Shown: positions 1 through 11,254, numbered from the stretch's first letter. The stretch: DNA of 64,000 nt from Sycobia sp. Sy_11 (GCA_018907035.1 JACCIC010000279.1:1-64000); one strand, 5' to 3'. Translations and numbers: made by a program. Notes: generated by a model from the letters alone, not told the origin.

Positions 1-34
1 CAATAACCCAATAACCCAATAACCCAATAAAATT
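1..34. repeat. AATAACCC short tandem repeat at a transposon truncation point
   Basis: The window opens with about three and a half copies of an 8-bp unit (AATAACCC) that runs directly into the interior of a mariner element, replacing its 5' half. A two-copy version lies near 20740. It may be a genuine junction repeat or filler from DNA repair or assembly. Confidence 0.6.
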
Positions 35-742
35 GCGAACAGCTGCTTCAGCGACATAAAAGAAAGGGTTTTCTGCATCGTATCGTGACTGGCGATGAAA
101 AGTGGATACGTTACGATAATCCGAAGCGAAGAAAATCATGGGGACTACCCGGCCATGCATCATCATCGACGGCCAAGCCAAATATTCATGGCGCCAAGCT
201 CATGCTCTGTATATGGTGGGACCAGCTAGGTGTGGTTTACTATGAGCTTCTGAAACCGAATGAAAGGATCACAGGCGAGGTCTATCGACGACAATTGATG
301 TATTTGAGCCGCGCACTGCGAGAAAAACGGCCACAATACTCCGACAGGCACGACAAAGTCATTTTGCAACATGACAATGCTTGCCCACATGTTGCACCGC
401 CGGTGAAAACATACTTAGAAACGCTCAAATGGGAAGTCCTACCCCACCCGCCGTATAGTCCAGACGTTGCTCCGTCTGATTACCATCTCTTCAGATCGAT
501 GACGCATGGCCTGGCTGACCAGCACTTCCATTCCTACGAGGAAGCCAAAAAATGGGTGGATGACTGGATAGAGGCCAAACCGGTCGAATTTTTTCGCAAC
601 GGAATTCGTATGTTGCCGGAAAGATGGGAAAAAGTTGTAGCTAGCGATGGCCAATACTTTCAATAATTCATTTGTAACCATTTTTTCACAATAAAGGCTC
701 AAAATTTGAAAAAAAACGGGAAAGACTTATTCACATACCTGA
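33..742 (+). mobile_element. Mariner transposon, 5'-truncated copy
   Basis: This is the 3' half of a mariner (DD34D) DNA transposon, nearly identical to the copy at 56534-57602. The match starts near 33, inside the transposase gene, and runs to the 3' terminal inverted repeat (CGGGAAAGACTTATTCACAT, about 718-737) ending at 742, followed by the TA target dinucleotide at 743-744. The 5' terminus and the DNA-binding domain are missing, so it cannot encode a working transposase. The near identity of the two copies argues that the family moved recently. Confidence 0.9.
85..666 (+). pseudogene. Mariner transposase, catalytic C-terminal part
   Basis: This open frame of 193 codons covers the DDE catalytic domain of a mariner transposase, the enzyme that cuts and pastes the element at TA sites. 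The first Asp lies in TGDEKWI, the second in LQHDNACPH and the third in SPDVAPSDYHLF, with exactly 34 residues between the second and third (DD34D). The WWDQLGVVYYELLKPNE block between them is typical of the family. A complete mariner transposase is about 345 residues, so the N-terminal helix-turn-helix region is absent. The Met at 85 is only the first internal Met, not the native start. Confidence 0.9.
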
Positions 743-939
743 TAGTTTTGGGTGGATCTAATAACTTCCAGAAACATCACGTAAATATCAATAACCAATT
801 ACCCAGTCTCAAAATGAATGAAATCAGTATCTATTAACATCCTTCCCAACATCAGTACAGACCAAACGGCGTCTTTTGACATTACTAGCCGTCCCATAGA
901 ACCATAAACAACCATGTAGCACCCGGGATATATACAAAA

Positions 940-1228
940 AAGATGATCCAGCTACCACTAAGCTATTTTGTAAACTATAGCACTCAAACCAACCATCCCA
1001 TAAGCATCTGTTCAAGACGCAACTTTTGAGCCACTTCAGGATCCAATTGGAAAATAAACAACAAAATGGCGCCTGGGTTACCACCCCCAAAATCAGTTTT
1101 TCGGTTATATCTCCGCCATTTTTCAAACTGTAACGCTCAAACCTACCTTCGTATAAGCATCTGCTCAAGACGCAACTTTTGAGCCTTCACAAGATCCAAT
1201 CAGAAAATAAACAACAAAATGGCGATAC
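940..1228. repeat. About 155-bp unit, two tandem copies, fused to BEL/Pao 3' end
   Basis: Two diverged copies of a unit sharing AACAACAAAATGGCG (near 1059 and 1213) and CGCAACTTTTGAGCC (near 1018 and 1169) lie head to tail. The BEL/Pao integrase frame runs into the unit at about 1245, so the retroelement was truncated here or joined to this repeat. Stretches 743-940 show nothing recognisable. Confidence 0.55.
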
Positions 1229-3040
1229 CGCTCCTAATCTTGATTTTGGAAGATCAGCCATTTTGTAGGTGACAGGATTTCCTCGGAAGCAAATGCATCT
1301 CACACACAATCGTATAATTTTCCTAACTTGATTTTTACCATCCAACAACCAGTATCGTTGCCTAATGCTAGCTAATGTCAGTTGTATACCCGAGTGGTAC
1401 TGTTTTTCATGGGCATGACGTATGATTAGATCCGTAACGTGTTGACGCGAGGGTAAAAGGATAGGATGCTTTTGCCCGAATTTTAAATCTGAGTTTTTCA
1501 GCCTTCCACCTACACGTAAGAGACCATTATGATCAATGAACGGACTGAGGGTGTCGAGCTTGCAACCCTTCAATCTATTAGAGCTCTGTAGGTGTCTTAA
1601 TTCTGTTTCAAAATATTCGCGTTGCAGAGTTTTGACTATGACTTCTTCGCTAATGGTCAATTCAGTGGTCGTTAATGGCCCCCTTCCTTTATGTCGTCGA
1701 AGAAATCGTAAGCAATACGCTATTACTCGCTTCATACGGGTATAAGAGGAAAATCTTTCAAAGATTCGGCTATTCCGTTCCTTGATGACCAATAAACATG
1801 TCACTTTCTTCAAACCTGGTAAATCTTTTGTGATTCGTAAATCTACGTTGGGCCATGCTTTTTCCTCTTCAGCGAGCCATGATGGTCCGTTCATCCATGT
1901 ATCGTTGTTGAGGAAATCGCGTGGAAGCTGCCCTCGTGACAGAGCATCTGCCGGATTACATTGCGTTCGTACATGACGCCATGCGACATCCTGACATATC
2001 TCTGTTATTTCCTTCACCCGGTTCGCCTCAAATACCTTCAGGGCGCTAGGAGATTTCTGTAGCCATTGCAGTACGATAGTGGAATCACTCCAAAATATAG
2101 TTTTATCTGGAATTAAAGAAAGGCTTTCTCGCACCTCACTGTACAAGCGTGCAAGCGTTAAAGCGCCGCATAGTTCTAATCTTGGTATGGTCATTTCCTT
2201 GATCGGTGCTACGCGGGACTTCGAGCATAGAAGTCGTACACTTGCATCTCCGTTGCGCGCCTTAGATCTAACATATAGACAAGCTCCATATCTGGCTTTA
2301 CTGGCATCGCAGAATCCATGTATTTGCAATTCTACTGAATTTTCTATTGATATATGGCGTTCGAAAGACAGTTGATCGATGAACTGTATTTGATCAACGA
2401 ACATCAACCAATCTGTGTGTAAAGCGGAAGGTAATGATTCATCCCAAGTCACTCCCGCTTTCCAGCATCGTTGCATTAAGACCTTTGCATAAAATACAAT
2501 AGGCCCTAAAAGTCCCAGCGGATCAAATATCTTGGCTATCTCAGATAAAATTGTCCGCTTTGTAACGGCTATTACGGTTTTATTAACGCTATATACTAGT
2601 CTATCATCATGTGTTCTCCAGAAAACCCCCAAAGTATTTAAAACACCTTTTTCTTCTGTTATAAAGCTTAGATCTTTTAGGCAATCATTTAATTTGTCTA
2701 GCGCGTGGGGATGATTTGAGGCCCATTGCCTAATATTGAAACCTCCTCTCTTTAGCAGGTTAATAGTTTGATCTCGGATTTCCTTGATCTCCTCCAGAGT
2801 ATTTGCTCCTGTTATTAAATCATCTACATACAGACCCTGCCCAATTATTTTCGCTGCTATGGGAAAATCCTTTCCTTCATCCTCGGCTAACTGAGACAAA
2901 GTCCGTATAGATAGAAATGATGCTGACGATACACCGAACGTGACTGTGTTCAATTGAAATACACGGGGTTTATCGTCGTGCAACCAGAATAGATACTGAT
3001 AGCGTCTATCGTCGGGATGCACTAATATTTGTCGATACAT
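1187..3040 (-). pseudogene. BEL/Pao retrotransposon pol: RT, RNase H, integrase N-terminus
   Basis: This 617-codon minus-strand frame encodes most of a BEL/Pao-type Pol polyprotein. The reverse transcriptase palm is visible with the catalytic GLYVDDLITGAN. An RNase H domain follows (HGFCDASKARYGACLY; FWSDSTIVLQWL; NPADALSRG), then the integrase zinc-binding region with HAHEKQYHSG and CVRCICFRG. The frame then runs into non-pol repeat sequence, so the integrase catalytic core, chromodomain region and 3' LTR are absent. It continues the frame at 3924-3046 with a shift of one base near 3056. Family assignment rests on the Pao-type spacing and motif wording. Confidence 0.88.
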
Positions 3041-3045
3041 CTTCT

Positions 3046-4090
3046 CTATATCGGCGGTATGATATACTTGTATATACGGAATCTTATCAAGTGCGCAAAT
3101 AGTTTCGGCTGAATAACTGGTCCTACCATAAGCGCCTTATTCAGACTTAGTCCTGTATTAGTTACGGTGGATGCATCGAAAACTACTCTCAACTTTGTAG
3201 TATTACTGGAATTTTTTACCACTGCTTGATGCGGTAGATAATAAGCATTAAGTTCCTCATTCTGCACCAAGCTCATGTGTCCTAAGTCTATATATTCTTG
3301 TAACACCCGTTCATAGTCTTCTCGCAAGGACCTATTCGTACTAAGCTTTCGCTGTAGACCGTAAAATCTTCTTAAAGCTATCGCTCGAGAATTTCCGAAA
3401 TCGGGATTGTTTATTTTAAATGGAAGTCGAACTACATAACGCCCATTTTTATCCCGTGTAGTATTTTGTTGGTAATGTAATTCGCATTGCTCTTCTTCTG
3501 CACTTTTAAGAGAATGTGCGCCTGTATCATCAATAATCCAAAATCGTTCAATTTGTTGCTCCAGCTTCGTCAACTGGCAACACGCCTTTTCATTGCTATG
3601 TACCACTCCTCCAGCAATTGCCCAACCTAGTTGGGTTTTTTGCATATATAAATCCGAACTGTCGGATGATAGTCTCTTCTGTCCTATAGATAAAAAAGAT
3701 AAAGTCGCTCCTGAACCTATAAGAATATCCACCGCTCGCGGTAAATGGAAATCTGGATCAGCTAATTTCATATTGTGTGGAATATCAATTGTGTGTCGTG
3801 GAAAGACTTCCTGAGATTCGTTTTCTGAAATATGTGGTACTATTAAGAACGATAGCTTCTTTTTGAACTTACTGTAAAGAGAATGAAATGTCAACTCAAT
3901 TGCTCCTTTCGATTCTGTGTGCATTCCATTTATCGCACTTATCGGAACAGTACATTTTCTAATCGGGAGTTTTAGGAGATGAGCAAATTTTTCAGTTACA
4001 AAATGTGCCGTTGCGCAAGTATCTAATAATGCTTTTGCACGTATAAGAACTCCTGCATGGTTCTTAATATGTACGATTGCACTCTTATAA
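3046..4090 (-). pseudogene. BEL/Pao retrotransposon pol: protease and RT fingers
   Basis: The upstream half of the same BEL/Pao element. From about 4090 the minus strand reads a retropepsin-like segment with ALLDTCATAHFV, a degenerate DTC form of the aspartic protease active site seen in Pao relatives, then a second protease block (VDILIGSGA) and the linker and finger region (LPHQAVVKNSS, KLRVVFDAS). It is open to 3046, where a single-base shift separates it from the RT palm frame. Gag and the 5' LTR are missing; sequence match is lost near 4090. The element is a dead fragment. Confidence 0.8.
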
Positions 4091-4499
4091 AAGTACTAAA
4101 ATGTTTAAATTAATAATATATTAAAAACGAACTACTAAAATGTTTAAATTGATAATGAAAAATATGGATAATATAATCTTTTATATATGAATAGTCGAAG
4201 CGAACAGCTCAAAGGAGAAAACGATACTAGCAGGCAAGCGCGCCGAGCTTACTTACATTGACAAACGCCTATCGTCCTTTTTTTTATCATTATTCGGCGC
4301 CCTTTCCTCCGCATCTTATTCTCCTACATGGACGATACGCGAAAAGAAACGCGCATCGTCTCACACACATATTACATGCAAATTATAGCCGGCCGGCACA
4401 TACATACATTTGCACTCATACTATACACTCGTTATTTCAGTGGCATTCATTGCGACTGAACATCGTCCATAGGTTTCCCGACGTATAATATTGCTAGAT
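4091..4499. other. AT-rich spacer with a short direct repeat
   Basis: No gene recognised. A 25-bp motif beginning TACTAAAATGTTTAAATT occurs twice (near 4093 and 4132) at the broken BEL/Pao edge. The rest is unassigned sequence before the Penelope-like element. Confidence 0.4.
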
Positions 4500-4587
4500 T
4501 TTTGTCCAATATATTGGTTAAGATAGATGGAAGAACTAGTTCTTACATGAAGGATAGTTGGTGTTTCTACAATGAAAATTTTAGATA

Positions 4588-5226
4588 TTGTTATTCATGA
4601 TGATGATTTCATTGGATGTAGTATCTTTGTTTACAAATGTACCTTTAGAGTTGTTCAATGATATTACACAGGAAAAGTGGAATGAAATTAATTTGCATAC
4701 AAAATTAACAATAAATGAATTTATTAAAGCAATTAATTTGGTTTTTAATAACACAATGATTTCATTTGATAATAAATTTTATGAACAAAAATATGCATGT
4801 CCAATGGGGTCGCCTTTGTCACCGGTTATAGCTAATTTAGTTATGGAAAAGTTGGAAAGTATAGCCTTGTCAAAATTGCTTTTTGAACGAATGACATTTA
4901 AGAGATATGTTGATGATATCTTTACAATTGTTCCGGAAGTTTTTGCGGATGAAATGGTGGATGTTTTCAATTCTGTACATGACAGAATTAAATTTACATG
5001 GGAGGTCGAAGTTAATAGTCAGTTAAGTTTTCTGGACATTAATGTCATTAGATGTAGTAATAATAAGGTGAAACTTAATTGGTACAGAAAGCCTACTTGG
5101 TCAGGTAGGTTTTTAGATTTTAATTCACACCACCAATTCGGAAACAATGTTGGAGCATTAAAGGTGTCATTGCAAGAGCAATTAAATTGTTACATAAAAA
5201 TTTTAGACAAAATCATTTACAGATAG
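4588..5226 (+). pseudogene. PLE reverse transcriptase domain
   Basis: The open part of the PLE reverse transcriptase, 212 codons. Visible motifs in order are SLDVVSLFTNVP (motif A), CPMGSPLSPVIANLVME (motif B) and FKRYVDDIFTIV (motif C with catalytic YVDD). They are followed by SFLDINVIRCSNNKVKLNWYRKPT, typical of PLE reverse transcriptases, which are related to telomerase RT. The frame stops at 5226 before the linker; the linker resumes in another frame at 5292. The true N-terminus lies upstream (translatable pieces from about 4500) and is not open. Confidence 0.88.
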
Positions 5227-5291
5227 TAAGAGAGACTTTCATCAATAATGGTTATCCAATTCAATTTATTAATAGATTAATTACTTAGAGA

Positions 5292-5640
5292 TTGTTTGAC
5301 ATGTATAATACCGTAAATAGACATAGTGCAAGAATCGATGTTAACGGAGGCAAAATTATTGTCTTGCCATATGTTCGAGGATTGTCTGAAAGAATAAAAA
5401 GAAATTTTCGGAAATATAACATTCAAATTTTCTTTAAAAATTGCAATAATTTGAGTAGATTGTTTAATAATTGCAAAGATAAGGATGATTTATGTTTAAA
5501 ATCAGCAGTTGTTTACAAGATTAATTGCATAGATTGCGATAAATACTATACTGGACAAATAGGTTGATATTTAAAAAAGAGAATTTATGAGCATAAATAT
5601 AGTTTACGTAGCTCACATATTATTTCCGGTTTATAAGAGC
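5292..5640 (+). pseudogene. PLE linker and GIY-YIG endonuclease remnant
   Basis: Encodes the linker (GGKIIVLPYVRGLSERIKR) and the start of a GIY-YIG nuclease domain: VVYKINCIDCDKYYTGQIG, then after a stop at 5565 YLKKRIYEHKYSLR. The Cys-x2-Cys pair inside the motif is common in PLE endonucleases. The domain is interrupted by the stop and cannot be made intact. In a working PLE this nuclease nicks target DNA to prime reverse transcription. Confidence 0.85.
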
Positions 5641-5815
5641 ATTGTTTAAAGTTTTTGCATTCTTTTGATGTAGTGAATGTGGATATTTTGGAACATGGTA
5701 TTAAATTGATTGGTTTTAAACAATTTGTGTAGAGGGGGAATTCATATTTAATTTACTAAATTTGGTGGTGGGGATGGTTTATAAATAGATTAGAATATGT
5801 AGTTTAGTTTATTCC

Positions 5816-5860
5816 CTGATGACGAGCCGTAGCGAGCTCGAAACGTTGGACAAGTCTTCA
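5816..5860 (+). ncRNA. Hammerhead-ribozyme-like motif of the PLE
   Basis: The strand reads CTGATGA, then a 4-bp helix GAGC/GCTC, then GAAAC, which is the invariant hammerhead core with helix II. Hammerhead motifs are known from Penelope-like elements. The equivalent of the cleavage-side helix III strand (ACGTC in the copy near 48829) is changed here, so this copy is probably inactive. Helix I pairing is not resolved. Confidence 0.5.
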
Positions 5861-5984
5861 ATTAGGTAAGGCTGTTGGGGACAGTCAGACTGCACTTTAC
5901 TAACAAAGAATTTTTTCAGCTAATATTTTATTTTCAGATTAGTCTACGAGGGTGAATGTAAACAAGGACAGTCTGACTGTCATT

Positions 5985-6120
5985 ATAATTTTAATTTAAT
6001 TTTTAATTTAATTTTTATTTTTAATTTTTTTTTTTATTTATTTTTATTTTTATTTTTTATTTTTATTTTTATTTTTATTTTTATTTTTTTTTTATTTTTA
6101 TTTTTATTTTTAGATTGATT
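5985..6120 (+). repeat. T-rich (TTTTTA)n tract in PLE tail
   Basis: A run of T3-9A units of about 130 bp inside the PLE 3' region; the other copies carry a much shorter version, so this is a local expansion. Confidence 0.8.
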
Positions 6121-6478
6121 TGATTGTACTGTAAGACCAATAAAAAATATTTATTAATTTGTATATGGGCAGTCGACAAAAGTACAATTCAATTGTTATA
6201 AATAAATCTACGTATATAAAATCTAATTTCTCTCGGCATTCATAAGTCTGATAGTACAAGTGTATATAAACTAAATAAAGGATGACATCTAATTGTACAA
6301 ATTTATAATAAATAAGTAAAATTTTAATCTTCAGAAGACATAGTTAACCTTTTTTAACCATATAACAAACAAAAATTTTTCTGTTTTGCTTTAATAAACT
6401 ATCGAAATTGAAGCAGAACCATCAATAAGCCTGACACTGGTCGACGAAGAAAGAAGGCTACATAGCCTGTTCGCGGAA

Positions 6479-7514
6479 ATGTCACTAGATCAACTACTAC
6501 AAGATGCGAAACAACAAAGTATAAAAACTAATGTTGACATCGAAACCTTTCGGGAGAGATTAGTCCGGTGGGAGCTACGCCGACTTTTTGGAAAAAACGC
6601 TGCCGAGTGGCATCAGGTAAGCGACGAAGTTCAACCTGATATTGCGGAAAGATCAGAGGTTTTAAACGCCACAGAACTTAATGCGGTACACAAAGTAAAA
6701 ATAGATGAACAGCGGTTACTAAAACTGTGGACGCGCAAGATGCCGCAATTCAACAGAGCCACTAACCACGGATGGTTGCAACAATACCACCATAGGGTTT
6801 TCCCATCAATACCCCATTTGGAAGATACAATATAGGCCAGTGGCCATCACCACCGGCCCATAGTAAAAATTTGCACGACGCGGAGGCAATACCTGCACCT
6901 ATGACAAATCCTTGGTATAATCTATCACGACCATGGATAAGCCCAGCACAAGACAACAGCAGACAACTAGAAGATCCGGCAGCACTACCTCCAAATACGT
7001 CAAATGAAATTCCGCATTCATAGAGCTGGCACCAGAATAGATCGTCTGATAGTACATACCTCAAGGGGATACGAAATGGCCAGCTATTAATACAGTGGAA
7101 TATGAAGTATTTCGGAACAGCTCAAGAAGACGTATATAGAGAGTTTATATAGTATATAGAGGATTTTTTAGAGAGGTTAGAAAAGATTTGCAAAAGCTGC
7201 AACATCCCGGTGGAAGATATGTTGAAATGAATACCAGGTATTTTATACGGGTCTGTTCGAACATGGGTAAAAAAATGTACAATAGGTGGCAGACTTTAGA
7301 GCACCTAAAGGCAGTGCTCAGACAACAATTTAGACCTATCGATCACACGTTGAGGTTGGAAGAAGAACTCCGAGAGAGGTCACAAGGCCTTAATGAGTCG
7401 ATCGAATCATACCTAATAGGTATGAAGGCACTGCTGGGTAAAGTGTCCCCACCATTGTCACCTGAAACACAACTGGATAGAGTCTATAGTATATGTATAC
7501 CCTACATTTCTTGA
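6479..7514 (+). pseudogene. Ty3/gypsy gag remnant
   Basis: Two open pieces (6479-6835 and 7188-7514) resemble the start and capsid region of a gypsy gag. The second contains a TLEHLKAVLRQQFRP segment followed by ESIESYLIGMKALLGK, the usual layout of the retrotransposon capsid domain. Between them the frame is broken near 6836-7188. Around 8219-8290 a Cys-rich segment (YYNCGDDGVTAVNC) looks like a decayed zinc knuckle whose His position is Val. The evidence is motif resemblance only. Confidence 0.6.
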
Positions 7515-8461
7515 CTAGATTAACCGAGCAGATTTCAAGACGATAGAAGAGTTACAAGTATTGGGCCAACAGATCGAGCTCTAAAGGGAGCTGACTCGTC
7601 GATACAAGGAGCTACCAGCAGCAGAGAACTGCCCGGTGAGCAGCGCAGCTTGTTCCTCATCTGAAAAAACGACCAGCCAATCAAAATTAGCAGCTCTAGA
7701 CGAGGATCAGCCAAAACGAGTCTCAATACCGAACCGCTCACGTCAATACTGACGGCTAGGAAAGTATTTGACACAAGCCCTGTGCCAACACGACGAAACA
7801 GACACTACAGTCACAGCCCAACACCGAAAACGCAGGAAGAACGAAGACACAATGCAGAAGACACACGCAATATCCTCACAAGTCCATCACCTAGATATCG
7901 TACAGGAACCTCTCCTCGGCCTCGATCAAGACCAATAAGCGAATCTCGATACAGGCCTAGGAGCCCATAACCACGAAATATGACCTATATCAACACCAGC
8001 CCCTCTCGCAGTTACTGTCCAGCTCAAGAGAACGACGAAGATAGACGTTATTCCCAATCGCCCAAGAGGGAGCGCAACGATCGATACACGGATCATTACA
8101 GGACGCGTCGTGAGTCACCACGACCGTGCGCTGAGTAAGGGTATCCTGTCCAAGATAACCAACCGTGCTGGACTTACAATAGACCAGGCCATTAGGTGGA
8201 TCGATACCAAGAAAGGAAATGCATGTTCTACTATAACTGCGGCGATGATGGCGTCACGGCGGTTAACTGCACACGTTGCGGGCTGAATAGAAAAAACTCG
8301 GAAAACCCTTAGGGAAAAAGTTATCGGAGTCGACCCCACTACCTTCTACAACGAGACTCCCCAAACAATCAACGAAACAGCTAATACAAAATGCGCAACA
8401 AGAAACGCTGATGTTACTGGGCCCCGAAAGGCACCTCCAATACAGGAAGAGGAGAATCGAT

Positions 8462-8560
8462 TCTTCCTGAGTATCGATCTATCAGGCAAAATATTCCCGG
8501 CGCTGATAGACTCCAGGGCGCGCAAGTCCTATATCGCATCACTACCAGCAAGAATCGTAA
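8462..8560 (+). pseudogene. Ty3/gypsy protease-like fragment
   Basis: One frame reads FFLSIDLSGK followed by PALIDSRARKSYI, matching the retropepsin active-site block except that the usual Asp-Ser/Thr-Gly reads Asp-Ser-Arg. It lies in the expected place between the zinc knuckle and the RT and is surrounded by stops, so it is a decayed fragment. Confidence 0.5.
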
Positions 8561-8959
8561 AAACAGCAATTCTACCAGTAGTGTCATTCACGCAGCTGCC
8601 AAATGGCCAGATCTGATCCAACAATGATAAAATAGATCTCCTCTTGAAAATAGACGGACAGCAGCTTACGACACGCTTTAGAGTGTTCGGATATTTTGAT
8701 GCAACTATAAATGACGATTAATTCCGCCAAGGAAGCCTAGAAACATAGTACTGAACTTTGTCACGTTTTCGAAGAACGAAGTGCAAGCAATCGCTGCCTT
8801 AGCAGCAGTAAATGTAGTTGCAACATTGGAGCAGAGACAGAGACAACAATTGAACCAGCCACTGAACCAGCTGATACCAGAACAGACAGAGGCTTTAAGG
8901 CTCGCACAAATGCCCCACACCATAGAGACGTGCAAGATCATCAGCCTATGAAACAGCGC

Positions 8960-10150
8960 CTCCGTCGCATACCGGATAGATTATGAAGACTTTTCGCCAA
9001 AGGCATTATAGAACCTTCGGAGAGCTTGTGGAGCAGTTGTCGGTGATCGTGCGAAAAAGGACAGCAAGATCCGGTTCTGTATAGACTAAAGGGTAGTTAA
9101 CTTGTTGAAGAAGAAGGATGCATATACTCTTTCTCACATGGACGTCCTATTGTATATTCTGCGTCACGCTCCTTATCTTTCTAAGATATACTTGAGCCAG
9201 GCATATCACCAGATTCCTTTAGACGACGCTAGCAAGGAAACAACGGTCTTTGCAGTCCCACAGAAAGGGCTGTTCCAATACACCCGAATCCGATATGGGC
9301 TGACCAACGACACTGCCAGTTTCCAGCGTGGTATGGATGTCGTGTACGGACCGCAATGGCAACCGAGCATCTTTATCTGCATGGACGATATAAACTCCAC
9401 GGATACGTTCGTGGATCATACTAAGCAACTAGAAGCGGTACTGGCCCACCTTAATCAGATTGGGCTCCAAATTATCAAGGTGAAGTCTGAGTTTTGCTGC
9501 TCGGAGGTACGCTACCTGAGCTATATAGTTGACAAAAATGGATGCGTATGGACCCCGACAATCTAAAGACCGTCATGGAATACCCAGCCCCACAAACATC
9601 GAGCAGCTGAGAACTTTTCTCGGTATGGTAAGGTGGTACGTCCGCTTTATAAAATCTTTAGTCGACGTAAGGGCACCACTCAGTAAACTCTTGCGAAAAA
9701 ACATCTGATGGCACTGGGAAAGCCCCAGGACGACGCATTTAACCATCTGCGTATCTTGCTAACACAAGCACTCTTATTAGCATGCTCCGTACAAGGTAGA
9801 CCTTATATTTTATAAACCGATGCCAGTAACTCGACCCTCGGTGCCGTGCTTAGTCAAGACACGGATAATGAAGAACACCCTATTGCTTATGTGAGCAGGG
9901 CATTGGCTATAGCGGAGGTAAACTACACGGTGACCGAAAAAGAGTATCTTGCCGTATTCGGGATTGTTGAAAAATTTAGAGGCTACCTCTTGGGAGTGGA
10001 ATTCACGGCGATCACTTCTCACAGTAGCATAAAATGGCTGCATGCGCTAAGAAACCCTACAGACGAACAGATTAGTAAAATGGGTCCCTGCGCTGCAGGC
10101 CTATAATATGAAGTTCATTCAGAGGATAGGCGACCTGCACAAAGTGCCAG
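8960..10150 (+). pseudogene. Ty3/gypsy reverse transcriptase and RNase H
   Basis: The palm reads SKIYLSQAYHQIPL, YTRIRYGLTNDTASFQ and FICMDDINSTDTF within 9102-9566; the usual YxDD is CMDD here. The RNase H region follows in another frame from about 9690, with TDASNSTLGAVLSQD, HPIAYVSRAL and NYTVTEKEYLAV (9846-10106). Stops occur at 9564, near 9815 and at 10104. It copies RNA into DNA in an intact element, but this copy cannot make a continuous protein. Confidence 0.85.
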
Positions 10151-10419
10151 ACGCACTTTAACGTCCACCTACCAAAGAGACGTCGCTAATAGCTACATTT
10201 ACCGCTATGGAGCAAGGCAGTTGGTATGAGAAAAAAATTAAAGAACTCCGAGAGTGCCCATAAAAACATCCAGACTGGTATATTAGAGATAACATCCGCC
10301 TAAAACACTACTCGAACTTACTATGTCCCGAGAAAGATGACTGGAAGATGGTCATCTCTTCTAATGACAGTGAGCAGATAATGTTCGAATGTCAGAAGAC
10401 GTTGACTTCTGTACCTTTT

Positions 10420-11254
10420 GCTGTTGAAAGAACTCTACACAAGGTCTCTCGAGATTATTACTGACTAGGAATGAGACGAGTTTTCTACAGCTATATCAAA
10501 CACTGCCCGGAGTGTCAGCTGTACAAAGTTTCTCAGAGGCCACCAACCGGCCTAATGACACACAGAAATGTGGAAGGGCGATAGAAAAGCGTAGCTACTG
10601 ACATAATGGGCCTATATCCTGTCAGTAAAGGTCAACGTCGATATCTTTTGATCTTCGAGGACGTCTTCACTAAATACGTGGAGCTTCGATCACTACGTAA
10701 TGCAACAGGGCAAGCGATAGTTAAAGCGCTGAAGGAGCTAGTTGTATTCAAATGGGTTTGCTCCAAGTTTTTAATCTGAGACAATGGCATCGAGTTCGTC
10801 AATAAGTTAGTTAAATAGCGGCTCGACGAACTCGGAATAATACAACAGCAGATAGCGCCATGCCATGCGCAAGCAAATCTCGTATAGCGGGTAAACCGCA
10901 CGTTTAATGGTATGATCTCCATATACCTACCGCATTTGGCGTTCATCATGAACACGTCAATACACGCAAGTACGCAAGCCTTGCCAGCCTTCTTAAATTT
11001 CGGCAGAAACCCAAGGGAGATGCCCATGTACACAAACATTCGCTTAAACCACCAACCACAGCAGCCATTAACAACCGCTGACTGGCGAATTCAAATGAAA
11101 AGATTACCTGTTATTCATGAATTAATCAGAAGAAACCTTTGTGCAGCCAGCGAGAAACAGGCGCACTACTATAATAAAAATAGAAGAGAGGTGTCGTTTG
11201 AGGAAAATGAGATGGTTTGTATACGAAAACATGTATTATCATCAAGGCCAGATA
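10420..11254 (+). pseudogene. Ty3/gypsy integrase remnant
   Basis: Pieces of integrase are readable: the zinc-binding end (YIKHCPECQLYK), a core segment (ATDIMG, then YLLIFEDVFTKYVEL) and DNGIEFVNKLV, broken by stops. The last piece (10912-11254) matches the integrase C-terminal side with NFGRNPREMP and YYNKNRREVSF. It is cut at 11254 by a mariner, and the coding sequence resumes after 12294. Confidence 0.75.

Larger units (their letters stand above)
4500..6195 (+). mobile_element. Penelope-like retroelement (PLE), degenerate copy
   Basis: This is a Penelope-like retroelement carrying the two family hallmarks in order: a reverse transcriptase (from about 4500) and a GIY-YIG endonuclease (about 5500-5640). 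A hammerhead-like motif (5816-5843), a conserved near-palindromic block (GACAGTCTGACTGTC, near 5970), a T-rich tract and a tail shared with the other PLE copies (to about 6195) follow. The reading frame is broken by stops near 5226, 5287 and 5565. Relative to the copy at 50100-50270, roughly 110 bp are deleted near 5705. Confidence 0.85.

Noticed and set aside
1187..4090. Endogenous retrovirus with envelope gene
   Set aside because: Only protease, RT, RNase H and part of integrase in BEL/Pao order are present; no envelope-like frame was found.
6001..6120. CRISPR-like or regulatory array
   Set aside because: It is a T-rich low-complexity expansion inside a PLE tail with no spacer structure.
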